This document shows, in pieces, positions 12,744 to 26,900 of a stretch of DNA of 64,000 nucleotides. The number at the start of each line of letters is the position of its first letter. Position 1 is the first letter of the stretch. Below the pieces are notes generated by a model. The model did no database searches. It saw only the letters and a list, made by a program, of their open reading frames with translations, and was not told the origin of the DNA. The DNA is from Trichoplax adhaerens. Lineage: Eukaryota > Placozoa > Uniplacotomia > Trichoplacea > Trichoplacidae. The position numbers and the translations under genes are program-made. The DNA lies in contig NW_002060951.1 in NCBI RefSeq assembly GCF_000150275.1, positions 991,178 to 1,055,177 on the forward strand. Reading direction: 5' to 3'.

Positions 12744-15700
12744 ATGCAATTTAATAAGAGAAAACCACGTTATCCTTTAGCAAATCCTATTGAATACACT
12801 CAAGAAGATTTCGACAAAGATGGCGTCAATTTTAAAGCTAAGGTATTGGCATTGATTCAGTTGCCAATAATGTTGAATATTCTCGCTTCATAATATCATG
12901 TTAATAGCCTTTAAAACAGCAAATCTTTCATAGTTGCTGATCTAGTAATAATCCTATAAACCAGACATTTTTTTGTCTGTTTGTGAAGATTGTTGATTTA
13001 ATCGCATTTTCATTTTAGATTATGGGATCGATGGAAGTTGACGCTGCTCAAGGTGAAAAGTTATGCGCTAATGCTTTGTCAGAAATCAAGGTATGTTTTC
13101 CACTGTGTTCTATTATGGTATTCATACGAAAATTTTTTATGGAAAAGATCATGAGAAACAGATTTGTTAAGCTTGATCAAATACTGTCTGCGTTCACTAC
13201 TGGAACTCGATGGTATCCGTAAATTTATTTGTTAGTTAGAAAAACGTAATTTCGCAAGTTATGACTGGACAGCTTATAATTATCAACAAAATGAATCTAT
13301 TCTATTTTATATTCCCAATTATTGGAGTACTTCTACGCATATGTTTGGATTATTTTGCGTTAAAAGAGGATATATTAGCATTAGTTTTGTCTTCTTTTTC
13401 ATCCTCGTTTAACTTAATAAACTTAGTAAGCTTTCACTTTATAGAACGGAAACTAGTAACTAGTGAACATGAATTAACGATTATAATTAATTATCACTGT
13501 CTGAACTAATTTGTGATAGAATTTCTTTATCGTCATTGAAAATCTTGCTAGACAAGTTAGTCTTACGTTCATTCTTATGTTATTCATAATGTCTTTTCAT
13601 TACCTATAGCTGAAATTAAAGTCTGCTAGTGGTCATAAGCAACAAGTGCTTATTAAAATTGGCGACAAAGGCATGACTATCCTTGACGAAAAAACTGGCG
13701 TAAGTATTATGATAGATAGTAACCTACAAGTACTCGTATTCATAAAATCGGTAACTTTTAAGAACAATTTCACACTTCTCCCAATCTCCAATTTCGAGAT
13801 GCTAATTATTGATGCTCTACAAGAGCTATGCAGTTATAAAGACTGTTCGAGATAATATTAATGAATGTGCACCACTAGTAATATTGCATCATTACTAGCA
13901 TACGTATACAAATTTTCTCCCTCCTTTCTTCCATAAAAACGATATCGATTACTCTTTTCAAAAGTAAATCAAAGCCATAATCTAACTAGCATTAGATAAT
14001 TTTATGAGATAATTTTAGATTTCGTCCGCAAGTATATAAAAACCAACGTTCGATGATTGTACACCATAACGGTGGTGTGCTATTGCAATGAATCCTTATG
14101 ATATGAGCAGATGCTGCTGCTGTAGCACACTATTTATGCTTGTACATAATTTGACTTTAACGTTATGTCGAAATACTTCCGATTTATGTAAGCATAGCTA
14201 TTCGCTAAGATAATAGAGTCCTTTCGCTCCGTTCGTACCCCTATTTTTTTTTTAAGTTATTACGGGCTTATTTCTGAATTCATCTAGACTCATTCTTTCC
14301 CGCTCCGTTGCTAAATTTCTCTGAGAGAAGAGCTATACATTTTCTAGCAGTGAATTACTTTATGTCAGCTTACAAAACTCTGGATACAACGCTACAAAAT
14401 ATTTCCTCACACATTCCTACAAGTTATAATTTCCTGAAGATTCTAGCCCGGTTAATTCTTTTTCTTCAACTATTATATAAAGAGAATTCAATAGTAGAAT
14501 AAAATATTTAAAAGATTTAACGATATGAATTCAGTATAAAACATCGAACAAGGCGATTGCCATATAAATCTACGAGACTGCCCCTGTTCACAGGATCTTG
14601 CAATCACGCGTGATACAGTGTTTTCTAAAATCTCATAACATTACAGTAATGTAGAATACTGAACTCCTCTACATCATATTCGACAGTTTGCTATTTGTAA
14701 CACTACGTACGTACAAGATTTTAAGCCAGTTGACTGGAAATTAATGATATTTCGAAGAAAGTATTAGATTTAACGCCATGTATAAAAGCGCAACTAAGAG
14801 CTAAAACTTTCTATGTAATTCGTCACCAGAACATATGGTTGATGATAGTATGTCGATTCTATATAAGATAATAAATAAATCACTATGCATGAAGTGAGAT
14901 AAGTACCGGTTTCTTCATAATGAAGTAGTTAATTGAATAACTGCTTCCTTTTGAATTAAATTAACTGGCAATTCTAACTTGTAAACTAAAGGAAGAAATC
15001 AAATTTACGACTACTTTCTCTTAATCCAAAACAACTGCTATTTCCTAGCTATAAAATAATTCCATATTGCAGACTTGATAAATTCATCTTCGGCTATATC
15101 ATTAGTCATGCTATTAACTGTGGTATGGCTGTTTAACTTTTATAGGAAAAACTTTTTCAACACAACGCCAACAAAATTTCGTATTTGACACCGGATCGAC
15201 AGGATAATCGGGTTTTTGGTTTGATTTATTTCTTGGATAAGAAACACGTATTTTTTGCCTATAAAAGCGAGAAAAATGTAATTTTTAAAGGCCGATTTCA
15301 TAGCTATTTATACGTTTTATACGTAGGAATTGACACCATTTATATCGATCTTTTGGAACAGGTTACAGCTGCTGTAGTATTGAACTGTGTCAAAGATTTC
15401 TTTGAACATCTTGTCCAAAAGAGAAGAATACGGAAAGGTAAGGCTTGTGTACTCAAAGCAGTCAAGTAACGCAATGTTCAAGTCTACAACCCCTTCCTTT
15501 GTAAAGAATTCATCCTGACCGATGGCATAAACGCTTAAAAAAAATTCAGTCTTATGATATCAACTATGGTAGTCTTCAACTATACCATTCTGGCAATAAA
15601 TAGGAATGTTTCTTCAAGAATTAGTTCTACTCATTCTAGCTAGTAAAATTGATAGAAATGTTGATAAGTTCTGCCATGGAAATATTAATTATTGGCACTT

Positions 15701-18700
15701 GGCCTGTCTAGCTAAACGTTTTGATGCGTCTTTCATTTTTACTGGTATAGTATTTCTTTATGATAGCAAGTGATGTTATAGAAGTAGCTGTTTCTAAGTA
15801 CTGCCATACCTTTAGTTTCACCAGTGCCTTTTTTGTAATACATGTGATTGATTTACTTACCAGTATTTAATTACTAATGTCAATTATAATTCCTCCAGAA
15901 TGCAACTTTATTCAAGATTCCATCATTCTTAAACATGTACTTGATATTATAACTAAATTTAGTTATTTAGCGATTGCTGTACTTATCTTAGTTTTAGTTC
16001 TTATAGGACACAATTTTAGTTGCATCATAATTAAATTGTCATCACTTCAAAAAGCGTGTGCAACTACAACAAATTTATTCGACTAGTCCTTGTTCAGATT
16101 GTTTCCAGTATTAATGGTACAATCGTATTCCTACTTTATTGATTATTCTTTGGAAGAATAAACCGTAATCATAAATAAGCGTATATGCATCAACCCTTAC
16201 ATGTGTTTATAAATTCCCTTTCAGAGAAAGAAGCGACACAAAAAAATGAAGTGGAAAAGGTGAAAAACGTTAAATCATCGTTATTATTGCTTTTAGTAAA
16301 AACATGACAACGAATGTTCAGTTAACATATGCAAATAACCGATAACAATCAGTTGAAATACATTTAGATATTTATAAGAATTAAAAATAACGGCGCAAGT
16401 ATCTATGATTCAACTGATATTCTTACTTAGTGTATATATATATATATACGTACATATTTAATTACAGAAGCCCGATCCAGCTACAGAAGCTAACCTCATA
16501 GACGAAAAAGAAACCAAGGTAAAGTCGTTAGCTTGCGAATCGTATGTTCTTGATCTTAGTAGATTTTACTGTACCATAGCGTAAGCAATTCAATTTACCT
16601 ATAACTCTCGATATAACCAATATAAAAAATATAGCGTTAATAACCTATAGTAAACAAATTAGTTATTTGAATGTAACGTACAACGAAACGGTATTTAGTG
16701 GTAGAACCTTATTTGCCTAAAGTATTGATGCGGAAATAATATTCTTCGAAATTTTGTCAAAGGGTGTATCATATTATACGTATACGAAGAATAATACTTA
16801 GCACATATGATTTCTAAAAGTGTTACTGCAGAAATAGTTGTTGATTTAAAGTTTTAGTCCCATTGCAAGCAATTTGTTTGCTAATTGATTAATTAAGTGT
16901 GTAGTAATAACAATAATAATTTCATTATTTATTTAAGGCGTAGATGAGTGTTATAATAGAATATACGCTACAGAATCACTTCATTACTACCGTATTGTAC
17001 ACGAGCAGAATAATTTAGTCACTACTTTGCCAGTTATTAATTTCTAATTTTACGTTGAAAAATATCAACTATTAAAAGATAAGCTTATACCCCTTGTTCG
17101 ATTAATAAACGATATAACATTGATTATTTTGCCTTTTATCTGGCCATTCCTTTCTTCAACAACTTTATTAACATGTAGCCTGTGAGTGTAGAAGAAATTA
17201 AAAAGCAGGTTAGTGTAAGATTCATAAGGGATATACCGCTAATAATTATTATAATTACTAATAGCTTGACAGTTACATAGCCTCCACATAATCTCTGATT
17301 CTATAGTAGATATTTATCCTAAATTGCATGATTGTAGATACATTATAAACTAAGATTGTTTTCTAATATCTCCTCATTATTAGGAAATATTAAATCTAGC
17401 AGGATCAACAAGTAATGAAATTAAACAGGTAAGAAGATCCATATCGTAGCTAACACTTTCCAATTCATCTAGAACAATAATACAAACGAAATTCCAATTA
17501 TGATAATGTATAATTTTCTGTAGCTTAAGTAGGATATTATTATTGAAAAACTTTCAGAATTTTAATTCTAATTGTCATAATAGAATAAAATTATTTATAC
17601 GAATACCGTGAAAGCCCTTAGCAATGCAATGCATTTACTTTATTACGAAAACTGATATTATATTATCTAAATTTATAATATAGGCCGAAGACAAAACTAA
17701 TGCAAATACTGTTACTGAACAACCAGCGGCTACAGAATCTAAAAAAGAAGTAACAGTATCAGCTAGCGTTTCCAGCGCAGCAGCTAGCAGGGTATCCATA
17801 CTGCAACCCCCACCATCAAAGCCAGGCAATCCTGCTAGCAATCCACCGCAGAATACTGTAGCTTCAACATCCAACGGCTATGATAAAGGCTCATTAGATA
17901 ATATATTTAGTCCAAAACCGAGCAATGCTAACCAATTTGCTTTTACAAACACTCAGCCTCCACAAGCACAAAATCAACCCTCTCAAGTCCAGTTAGACGA
18001 TATTTTTAGTCCACAATCGAACAATCAAAATCAAGCTAAACCTGTAAGTAGTCTGCCTGCACAGGGACATAATCCATCTTCTCAAACTTCATTAGATGAC
18101 ATATTTAGTCCAAAACCGAGTAGTCAAGGCCTACCTGATGCAGCTCCACAAGGGCAAACTACCGCGTCAAAAGACGGCCTAGATGACATATTTAGTCCTA
18201 AACCAAGTAGCCAAGAACCTGCTGCTGCTACATCTTCTCAAGCATTAGATGACATCTTCAGTCCGCAACCAAGTGGTCAAGAACAAGCTCGATCTATGAA
18301 CATCCCAGCGGAACAAGGGCAAAATACAACTTCTCAGGCTTCATTGGATGATATATTTAGTGCCCAACCCAGTAACCAAGTCTTAACAAGTAACAATAAT
18401 CGGCCTCAACAAGCCCCAGCAGTCTCATCTCGAGGTTCATTAGACGCTGTCTTTAGCTCACAAACTACTACCAGTACTCAATCCAGTATTGAAATTACAA
18501 CCAATCAAACTCAAGCAAATGTTAATGTGCAACTTTCCATGAATGATCCATTTAGCCAACCTGCTGGAACTGATAGCACTACCAACGGTTCAAACCAATT
18601 GTCGCAAGGACAAGACACAAATAAACAGGTACTATTGGACGATTTATTCAGCTCAGTACCTAGTAGTAATCAAAATACTCTTCCACCTGCCAATCAGCCT

Positions 18701-20380
18701 TTTATAAGTACTTCTGTCAGTCCTACGAATAATCCATTTGCATCTCAAACAAGTACACAAAGTAGTCTAGAAGCAACTAATATGCAACAGCAATCTTTGA
18801 TGACACAAAATGTCTTCTCTGGCCTATCTGCTTCCTCTCAAGGAAACAATGCTCAAGATTCACTCCTAGCTCCATCATCTGGTTTCTCTAATCCTTTCTT
18901 TGGCACTAACAGTCGAGTTAATAGCAGATCCAACAGTCCTGTCAACACTCCAAGTCCGTTCGATAGTAGTGCAATCCCTCCAATTGGTAGAAGTGCTAGT
19001 CCAGCTAATCCTTTCAATGCTGGCCCAACCAGCGGTCAAGTTAATTACAACGCTGGTCAAGGATTGTTTCTTGCAGATGATTCTGCGCCACAGCCTGCCC
19101 CTCAAAAATCAAAAAATCGCCAAGACGAAATGGATAAAGCCTTTGAAGGTTTAAATGTATTGGGTCCTAAAGAGACAAAGCCTCAAAAAAGTCTACCTAT
19201 GTCGGCCATGGCTAGCCAAATAAATCCAGCTTTCCAGTCGATTTCATCAACAAATCGTACTTTTCAGCCTATCGATACGGCCGGAGCTTTCAACCAACAA
19301 GTGCCAATCCAAAAACCGTCAGCTTTTGCACCTGCCAGTGGTAATAATAGTAATGATTATAACAACGATATATTTGGAGGATCCTCTTCTGGAAATGCTG
19401 CTCCTACTCAGCAGGTAAAATATCATACAGAATAATGCAATGCTTACAATCAATATCGAATACTACTAACTGTCAATGAACGGTCTACGCTGTAACGGAT
19501 AGATAGATAAACATAAGGATTGAAATTATATATCGTATATACTGTATACTATATACATGGTGCTAGGTAGCATGATATACAGATATAAAAGTCGTAAAAA
19601 TTTAGTCTATTAAGCTAGTAATTTCTGATTAAAATAGTGTATGAGTTGCTATCAGCAACACTGCATATTAATATAACGCGCAATAGTTTTTTATCCCAAG
19701 GTACGCAGTGTATGTACTGTACATATATAATTTAACATATATAGATTAGTTATTATAGATAAACTATGCAATCTTATATTTCTGTTTAGCTGGAGGCTAA
19801 TATGCAGTAATATACGAATACCTATGAGGTATGAGTGATGATAGACATCGTAGATACAAGAAGCAGTAACGAAAGTAGTAGCCAATTATAATTATTCATA
19901 CAACAATTTCAGAAGTATGCTGCATTTAATAATTCTAAGTCACCTTACTGTAGTTTTAGTAAAATACGAGCATAGACTATATAAAGCTGGCACCTAGAGT
20001 TATACTGTGCAACCAACTTGAATCAAGCAAATTTTCCTATCTTCTAAATGATTGCCATGATTAACCATTTACTATCAGCAATTCCACTGCCTAATGTAAT
20101 ATGACTGTCGACGCTTACAAACGTTATACTCGTATTTCTTGTAACTGGATGTTAGTATGATAACTGACTGTACAAATATCTTTCTAATACCTGTATATGA
20201 TGAGTATTGTAAATGAAAACAATTCGAGTATTTAAAGATATTTAAACTCTAAATAGCATGTATTATCATAATTTATTCTTATGAGGAAATGTAGTTTACT
20301 AACAGCAAGTAAATAATACTTTTCTTTACTTTAACTAGGCATCAGGGCAAGTTGATCCTTTCGCTGATCTATTAAGTTAA
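12744..20380 (+). CDS. Disabled-type (Dab1/Dab2) PTB endocytic adaptor
   Basis: Dab proteins bind NPxY tails of lipoprotein-type receptors through a PTB domain and recruit clathrin/AP2. Exons: 12744-12842, 13019-13090, 13610-13699, 15146-15277, 15362-15437, 16225-16259, 16468-16518, 17179-17208, 17384-17428, 17684-19414, 20339-20380; all phases agree, 800 aa. The PTB fills residues ~10-157: FDKDGVNFKAK, AAQGEKLCANALSEIK, KIGDKGMTILDEKTG, RVFGLIYFLDKK and the C-terminal helix NCVKDFFEHLVQKRR. Four tiny charged exons follow. Then one exon (residues 211-787) encodes a Gln/Ser/Asn-rich tail with about nine LDDIFSPxPS-like repeats, three NPF motifs (EH-domain ligands) and DPF motifs, including VDPFADLLS at the very C-terminus. 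AATAAA occurs at 20384-20389, just after the stop. The start is uncertain; see the possible exon at 11966. Confidence 0.88.
17890..18680 (+). repeat. Coding repeats: LDDIFSPxPS-type motifs in the Dab-like tail
   Basis: Within the large exon the protein reads, at irregular spacings of about 25-45 residues, SLDNIFSPKPS, QLDDIFSPQSN, SLDDIFSPKPS, GLDDIFSPKPS, ALDDIFSPQPS, SLDDIFSAQPS, SLDAVFSSQTT, SMNDPFSQPAG and LLDDLFSSVPS. The acidic-hydrophobic-Phe core looks like a short linear motif for clathrin-adaptor appendages, and the SP pairs could be proline-directed phosphosites. Both readings are inferences. The repetition itself is seen directly. Confidence 0.85.
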
Positions 20381-22370
20381 AGCAATAAAATTGGCATTGG
20401 TGTGAGAGCGGATTGTGCGAGAAGCTCCTTTTTGTATTATTGCAATATCTGAATGAAAAATTTTAACCAAAAGTATTCTATCTGCGGTAGCACTAAAAAT
20501 AGATGCTATCTGGCAGTATTATGGCACATTACAACATTGCTGGCTTAAAAAGTTACCTGATCTATCTTTGCTCTTTTTCCAATAGAAGCCATAACTATCA
20601 ATACCGTAATTGAACTCATTTCTCTCTTTGTAATTTGTGGTGTAATCATAATAATTAGCATGTGTAGGTCGACTACATGGACATTGCATAAGATGTTATT
20701 TTACTTCATGATAATTCTACCCAATATAAAAATTTAGGTTACTATTAAAGAGTACAGCTAATTGGATTTTAATCGACTCTTTAGCTTACTCTTTAGCTCT
20801 TATAATTACAATTTGTTTGTGGATTATATGGTCATAGATTAATTTCGCCCAAATCAGTAAGATGATAGTATTTAATATGTATAACAGCTGTAACTTTAAT
20901 TCGACTTTCTACTGCTGATGTGGAAGATTGGAAAATCATTAAAGTTTGTACTGAGAATGTGGAAACATCGGTCTTATCTCTTTCAATCATTTTGTTATAG
21001 TACATTTACATGTTTCTTTAATTTCTTTCAACATCAATAAAGCTGGTGATAAGGTATTCTTAGTAGATAGATTGTACTAGTATTAACTCTCTTACAAAAT
21101 AGAAAATTCTCGCCCATGACTATAGAATATATACGGGTTTACTACAGGTACCAATATTTACTTTGCATGGAGCAATGCATCATAATGAACATTACTAATT
21201 TATAGTATTAAAATTGATTAAATGCTTCGGAAACTCTATCCTTCACATTACCACGTCTCAGTGATATTGAATATTATGATACAGTAACAGATGGTATCAG
21301 AAATAGTTACTCCTACTTGAAACAGTAAATTTTATGGCTTAGTAATCTTAAAATTTCGAATTTTCCAGCTAGAAGAGGACACAACTACTGTACTGATATA
21401 GTTCTGCTCATTTTATCTCAGATTATGCAAGGTCCTATACATTTGAATATATACCGATACTGTCAGCATTGAGGAGTAAAGCATCATCTACTCCATCGGT
21501 CCAGTGATTCAGAAATACACTTTTGCCAAGCAATTTTCAATGAATAATACTTTACTGAATAACATGACAAGTTAAACCTTTCCTAGGTCGTGTAAAATGC
21601 GGATATTAGAATGAGTATTAATTTTGTAAAAGCAATGCAGTAAAATTATTCTGATATAGTCAGGAAATTTCCGAGCTCTATTGCATTTATTGAAGAGCTT
21701 GCAATAGTTGATACTTTATCCATTGCCAAGTTAACTATTAACAGCTATATAGTACTGAGTAGTTAATTGGTTGAATAAAAGCATTGCAGCAAGAAAAAAG
21801 TTTTATTACTGAACAAAATAATCTTCCAATTTCCAAAATTGGCAAAGCAATGTCTTTGCATATATATTATATATATACGTACAAGTATAGTCAAACTTTG
21901 AATTACGTCGGTAGAGCCTTCGACTGTATAGAGTAGTAAGAATAAAAGGAAATTTTTAAATTCATTCTTTAAATAATAACAAAGCTAAAGCATTCCACAT
22001 AAGCTTAAATCGGGCAATGGTTTCAAGAAAAATATTCATTTTAACACTTAACTTCATGTTGTACACTATAACAGCAAAAAGTTCTGCAGGTACAACTATG
22101 AACATGTCGGCTTGCAGACCTGGAAGACGACTAACGTCAACGCTATGGCAAATTCCATGATAGATACACCAGCTCGTAGTTTAATGAGGAAAACACCTTA
22201 GATTGCCCTTACAATAAAGACTATCTGGCTATTTTTTAGGGCTTTACAGTATGATTCATATATCCGCTATGTTTTAAGCTAAGGATAGTATACGTAAAAG
22301 AGATTGTAAACTACTATGTTACAGGCACAATTACGATACAGATAAAGGTTTGGGGACACGCTAAACTCGC
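20381..22370. other. Convergent intergenic region, nothing recognised
   Basis: About 2 kb between the Dab-like gene (+) and TBCC (-). AT-rich, with a short TA dinucleotide run near 21860-21880. No exon-like pattern on either strand. Confidence 0.6.
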
Positions 22371-23393
22371 CTAGCCAACCCAGTTTTGAATTTTATCTTC
22401 TTCAGGTAAGACAGACCAATTCGGTGAAGGTTGATCGATTCGAAGCCAGTTAAAGTCATCAATGGCTGAAGAGCTTAAACTATTCTTGTCTAAATTTGCT
22501 GCAGTAAAATGCTGTTCGATCGATGGATAGGACCAATTGTAAGAAGTGAACATAAAACGTGTACAATCTTCAATAATGGCACGACTAGTGACACCAATGT
22601 AGAAATGGATATCAGTACTACTATGAATGCGTAATTGCTGGCATGCAACTACAATCTTGCAATCATGACATCGATCGACAAAGACTGATGAAGAAACTGG
22701 TCCTGAGAGTATAGTACAATTCTGTAAATGATCGATTTGTAAAGCGCTTGGATAACCTTGAATTCGTACCGTACAGTTTTTCAATTGTGATAACTTAACA
22801 TCTTTGGATGAAATTTCATCGGTAGTAATTTCTAAAGTTTGATTCTCCTGGTTGCTATAATCACATAATCTTCGCGCTAGAGCACCGGTATCCATACTAT
22901 CTTGATCCTTAGCTTGAATAATCTTCCTTGTATCGTCTTGTGTTGCTGTGGTAGAAGAAGAAAGCAGTGGTTTACTAGCAGCAACCTTTTTACGCGATTT
23001 AAAAGCAAATTTTTTCTTGGGCATGTACTGTTCTCGAGTTGTTTCAATATGATTTCGTAGCTTATTTAAATTTTCTTGAGCTTGTCGCAACGTAAAGGAA
23101 GGAATAAATTGACTAGAATCGCCTACAAATTTCTCTAACTTCTCCATAGCAATAGCAACACTATCCAATTGATCAGGTATCGATTTGCTCTCCATCGATG
23201 AACATTGGTCCAACATCTCTTCGATACTCCTTTTTTCATGTTGGAATCGGGTGGAAAATTCGTAAACAGAATCTTGAACAGCTACATTATCGTCTTTACC
23301 TTGTCGCTGTTTATCAACCTTGGCTTGTCTTTTCTCTTGTAATCGATCTAATCGTTTTGTCATCACTTCTTTCTTGGATTGGATATCCTCCAT
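22371..23393 (-). CDS. TBCC: Tubulin-folding cofactor C
   Basis: TBCC acts with cofactors D and E as the GTPase-activating factor for beta-tubulin in the last step of alpha/beta-tubulin dimer formation. A single exon of 340 aa from ATG 23393 (MEDIQSKKEVMTKRL). The frame stays open further upstream, but only to a TTG, so the first ATG was chosen. N-terminal coiled-coil/helical region (residues ~1-120), a basic linker PKKKFAFKSRKK (~125-136), then the C-CAP/TBCC beta-helix (~195-310) with NCTVRIQGYPSALQI, GPVSSSVFVDRCHDCK and CQQLRIHSS. Arg255 of QLRIH corresponds to the catalytic arginine finger known in TBCC and RP2. The C-terminus has DDFNWL and SPNWSVLPEEDK, typical of the family. Head-to-head with the FANCC-like gene, 595 bp apart. 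Confidence 0.96.
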   Translation of the reverse strand: MEDIQSKKEVMTKRLDRLQEKRQAKVDKQRQGKDDNVAVQDSVYEFSTRFQHEKRSIEEMLDQCSSMESKSIPDQLDSVAIAMEKLEKFVGDSSQFIPSFTLRQAQENLNKLRNHIETTREQYMPKKKFAFKSRKKVAASKPLLSSSTTATQDDTRKIIQAKDQDSMDTGALARRLCDYSNQENQTLEITTDEISSKDVKLSQLKNCTVRIQGYPSALQIDHLQNCTILSGPVSSSVFVDRCHDCKIVVACQQLRIHSSTDIHFYIGVTSRAIIEDCTRFMFTSYNWSYPSIEQHFTAANLDKNSLSSSAIDDFNWLRIDQPSPNWSVLPEEDKIQNWVG

Positions 23394-23988
23394 CTTGAAG
23401 AAGTGCTGCTTGAAGTTTTCCGTCCTGCCAATCTCCGAGGCGGGCCAATCCAAACCCTATAAACAGGGTAGTAGCTGAAAACAGTCATTGATGATTATAC
23501 TAATACCACGTACTGACAGTGAATCCAATGGAACAAACGCTCTAAGGTAACAGGTTGTCGCTAAGCAGTTGGTAGGCAATGGCTTCACTATCAGACCTAT
23601 TGCTACTCGCCAGTTGGATAGAAATAGAATGAAAATTAGCTCAACATATCGATCTATCATAGCAATATTAGTGTAAATTACGATAGAAGAAACATAGAAT
23701 TTTTAATTGGTATCCTTGAAATTTGCCTAAACGGCAGAATTATCATGCAATCATGATTGAAGGATAGGGTTAGCGCGTAGAGCTGCAAGCTAACTTTCTA
23801 GAGGGCGTTCTGTATAGCAACACCAATATAATGTAAACGATACGATGACTATAGTATAGCGCAAGCGTGGCAAACGGTAGGTTGCATTCTATGACGTTGG
23901 TCCACATTAAGCCAGCGTTGAATTTCCAATAGCTGCTCATCCACTAGGAGGAGTCCACAGAATCTAGAAATGGTCGCATAATGATCTA
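23394..23988. promoter_or_regulatory. Divergent promoter region TBCC / FANCC-like
   Basis: The 595 bp between two opposed ATGs must hold the promoters of both genes and their 5' leaders. An AG at about 23460 on the minus strand could be a 5'-UTR splice acceptor for TBCC. No clear TATA box was assigned. Confidence 0.5.
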
Positions 23989-26900
23989 ATGCAAAGCTTA
24001 ATGGCACAACTATCCGATCATTATAATGGCCAAGAATGGCAGAATAATTTACATAAATGGATCCATCAACTAGCGTCCATGAACAGTGGAGATGTTCAAC
24101 TCAATCAGCAACAAATTCAATCGCTCTTGGACAATTGCGTCAGTAAAATGCATCAGGTCAAGTAAATATTGCATAGATACATTGCAAAGTTTTCTCACTA
24201 TTTTGCGTCAAGCTTAGGAAAGCTTGACTATTTCATCAACCATCTTAACGATAGATAATATGTTTAATTGTAAATGTCACTAGATTGATGATATTCATCG
24301 TAGAGATTACTTGTTGGACTTGATAAAGCTTCTAGCAAATTTTTTCTCAAATACTGCATTAGTGCTGTCAAGTAAGTGAAGTGGACCATCAAGGATGCTA
24401 GAGTGCATCCTTGTATGTCGATGTGATTCGTATTGCATGAAAATAGGTTAAGACAGATCTTGGATACGATAGAAATCCGATGGGATAATAAATGGCATTT
24501 CACACATTTAAAATAGCATCCATCTCGTGACACTGTTTAGGTGAATTAGCCGCCGGTAGTTTGAATTGTTTACAATTAGTTCTAAGCTGTTGCCAACAAT
24601 TTTCATCGGATACCGATATAGCTCAAGCCAAGATGATTTTACTGGTAAGGATTCAATAGAAGAGAGTGTTTCATATTCTTTATTGTCACTTGACGAACCA
24701 TTTGGATCATTTATATACGATTTCCTGTCCTTAATTGTTAAAATACGACTAGAAACGATTGCAGTATAACTTACGTAGAGAAACTTCGCATAGTAATACA
24801 CGCAACGACTCCACTGAAGGCCATCCGGAACTTATGCCATCATCTGAGGTAGGCCCCAAACTTTTTTCACGACATGCTCACTCCACCAACTGTACAATTA
24901 TTATCAGTAGTGATGTATTTATAACATTTGCTTGTATTTAGCAATTTATTTACCAGCTAACTTCCAAGTTTGCTAAGCTAGAACGGACAAAATGGAGTCC
25001 AAAACTCCAGTATGTGATATCTGCATAATGCGCATTCGTGAGAAACAGTATGTACGAGTATATAGATCTTATTATAACATAACAAGTAATGATATTCTTA
25101 ATCGTCAATTTAGGTGTTTCCTACCGGTTAGAAATAAATGTGGTAAAATGATTCGTACCTTGACGGAAGATATTCTATTACAATATCTGCATTCCGATAG
25201 TTTGCAACCTTTGGTAAACATGACTCAGTGTTGAAATACTCGTAATCTACATTCTAATGACTTATTCTTAAAGCGTTTACTCATACATATTTATTAATTA
25301 AATTAATTAACTATTTGCAGATTCTCGAACTAATCAATTTACCTTCTGACTTTATAACTTTAAAGTAATTGCCTCAAAACCTTATTAATATGATCGTTTT
25401 AAAATATCTTTCCGTTATATCTTGAACCCTGGCTGAACAGCCTTGATAAAATTTCATTACTACAACAATAAATGATAATAACTTCATTCTGGTTCTCTAG
25501 AGATAATCAACTGCAAGTTGAAGATAGTATACCTACATCGTTTCTTGAAAGTATTATAGAAATAAACAGAATCAGCAATAAAATTACCGGTACTTTTACA
25601 GAGTCTAGCATAATCAAATGTCAGCAATTTTATTTAAGTAATCGCAGTAATTAATTGTCATCGATGACCAATATAGCATCTTTTATTATTTCAGCTAATA
25701 TTGGTGATGTTTATTGAAAACTTTTTATACAGACAACCGAACTATTGAAATTATAAATACTAGAATTTGGCATCGAAATTTTGATATGTTTGAAAGTGAA
25801 GTAAGCTCACTGCTATACAATTAATTATCTACATTTTACTCAACTACTATCTTTAGTCTGACTATAGCCAACTCTGATAATGTAATCAATAATTACTAAT
25901 AACTAATACCTCAGTTAATACTGTCATAACTAATTATTAATACAGTTGCTCAAGGTACTAAAAGAGACCATATCATCTGAAGATGTATTAACAGCTGAAG
26001 AGATTCGAAATCATATTCAAGACCATGTTATAGTGAGCCGATTCTACTGAGCTAGAGATTTATTGATATCAATATTCAATTATTTAAAATTTTATTACTA
26101 AAATTCAATGATCATTTTTAATCAATATGAATCCTCTAGGTGAAAGTGTGCGCTGCTTCGCCGTGTTTATTTGAAGTAGCATCTAGACTATTATGGTTCG
26201 TTACATAATTTTACCGTAATCAATAGGCTAGCATTTTCTGATAGAAAAATTATCGGATCTACTGCATTCCAACATAATTTTTGCTATGCTTTGCAAATGC
26301 TCTAATGTTAGCTCTCTGACGTTACAATCTGGGATCAACTTAATCTTGCTAACTTTTGTCCAAGAGTTTTTTCGGCTTGTATTGGATTATAACACTCGTA
26401 AATCTGAGGTAGATTAATTAGTTATCGTTTATTATACTTAGCTATATTGATATTGTTTCTACGCCTATTTGAATAGTTTTGCTTTTAAACATACGAAATA
26501 ATCTTATTTCGTTAGTGAAAACAGTTATCATAATTTTCGTTAATTTTTTACAGTGCACGCCCATATATGTTAGTATTCCTATTGAATTACGCCAAATTTT
26601 CACATGGTTGACCAGATTTAAAAAATCATCCGATGTGACATCAATTTCCATCATCGCTAAAGAAATGCGAAGTTTATTGAAAGTGCCCTGGTCAATAAAT
26701 AATCGTATACTCGTATATATATATTTTTGTTATAATCATTCAAAAATTTATGCTTTAACGCTCCTTCAATGAGTGACCGAAGAATTTCACTAACATTTTC
26801 ATGTTGTGGTAACAATTAACACGATGGTCTTCGTATCAATATCATCATCTTCAATTAGGATTGATAAAGATCTTTGGTGGTTAATAATATGTTTTGGCCG

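Noticed and set aside
18875-19105. Minus-strand frame inside the Dab-like exon
   Set aside because: Antisense shadow of a Ser/Asn-rich coding exon.
23394-23453. N-terminal extension of TBCC
   Set aside because: The frame is open upstream only to a TTG codon and the extra residues do not match the family N-terminus, so the first ATG (23393) was taken.
24264-24801. Two minus-strand open frames (89 and 97 aa)
   Set aside because: They overlap plus-strand exons 2 and 3 of the FANCC-like gene, which form a consistent splice chain; these are antisense shadows.
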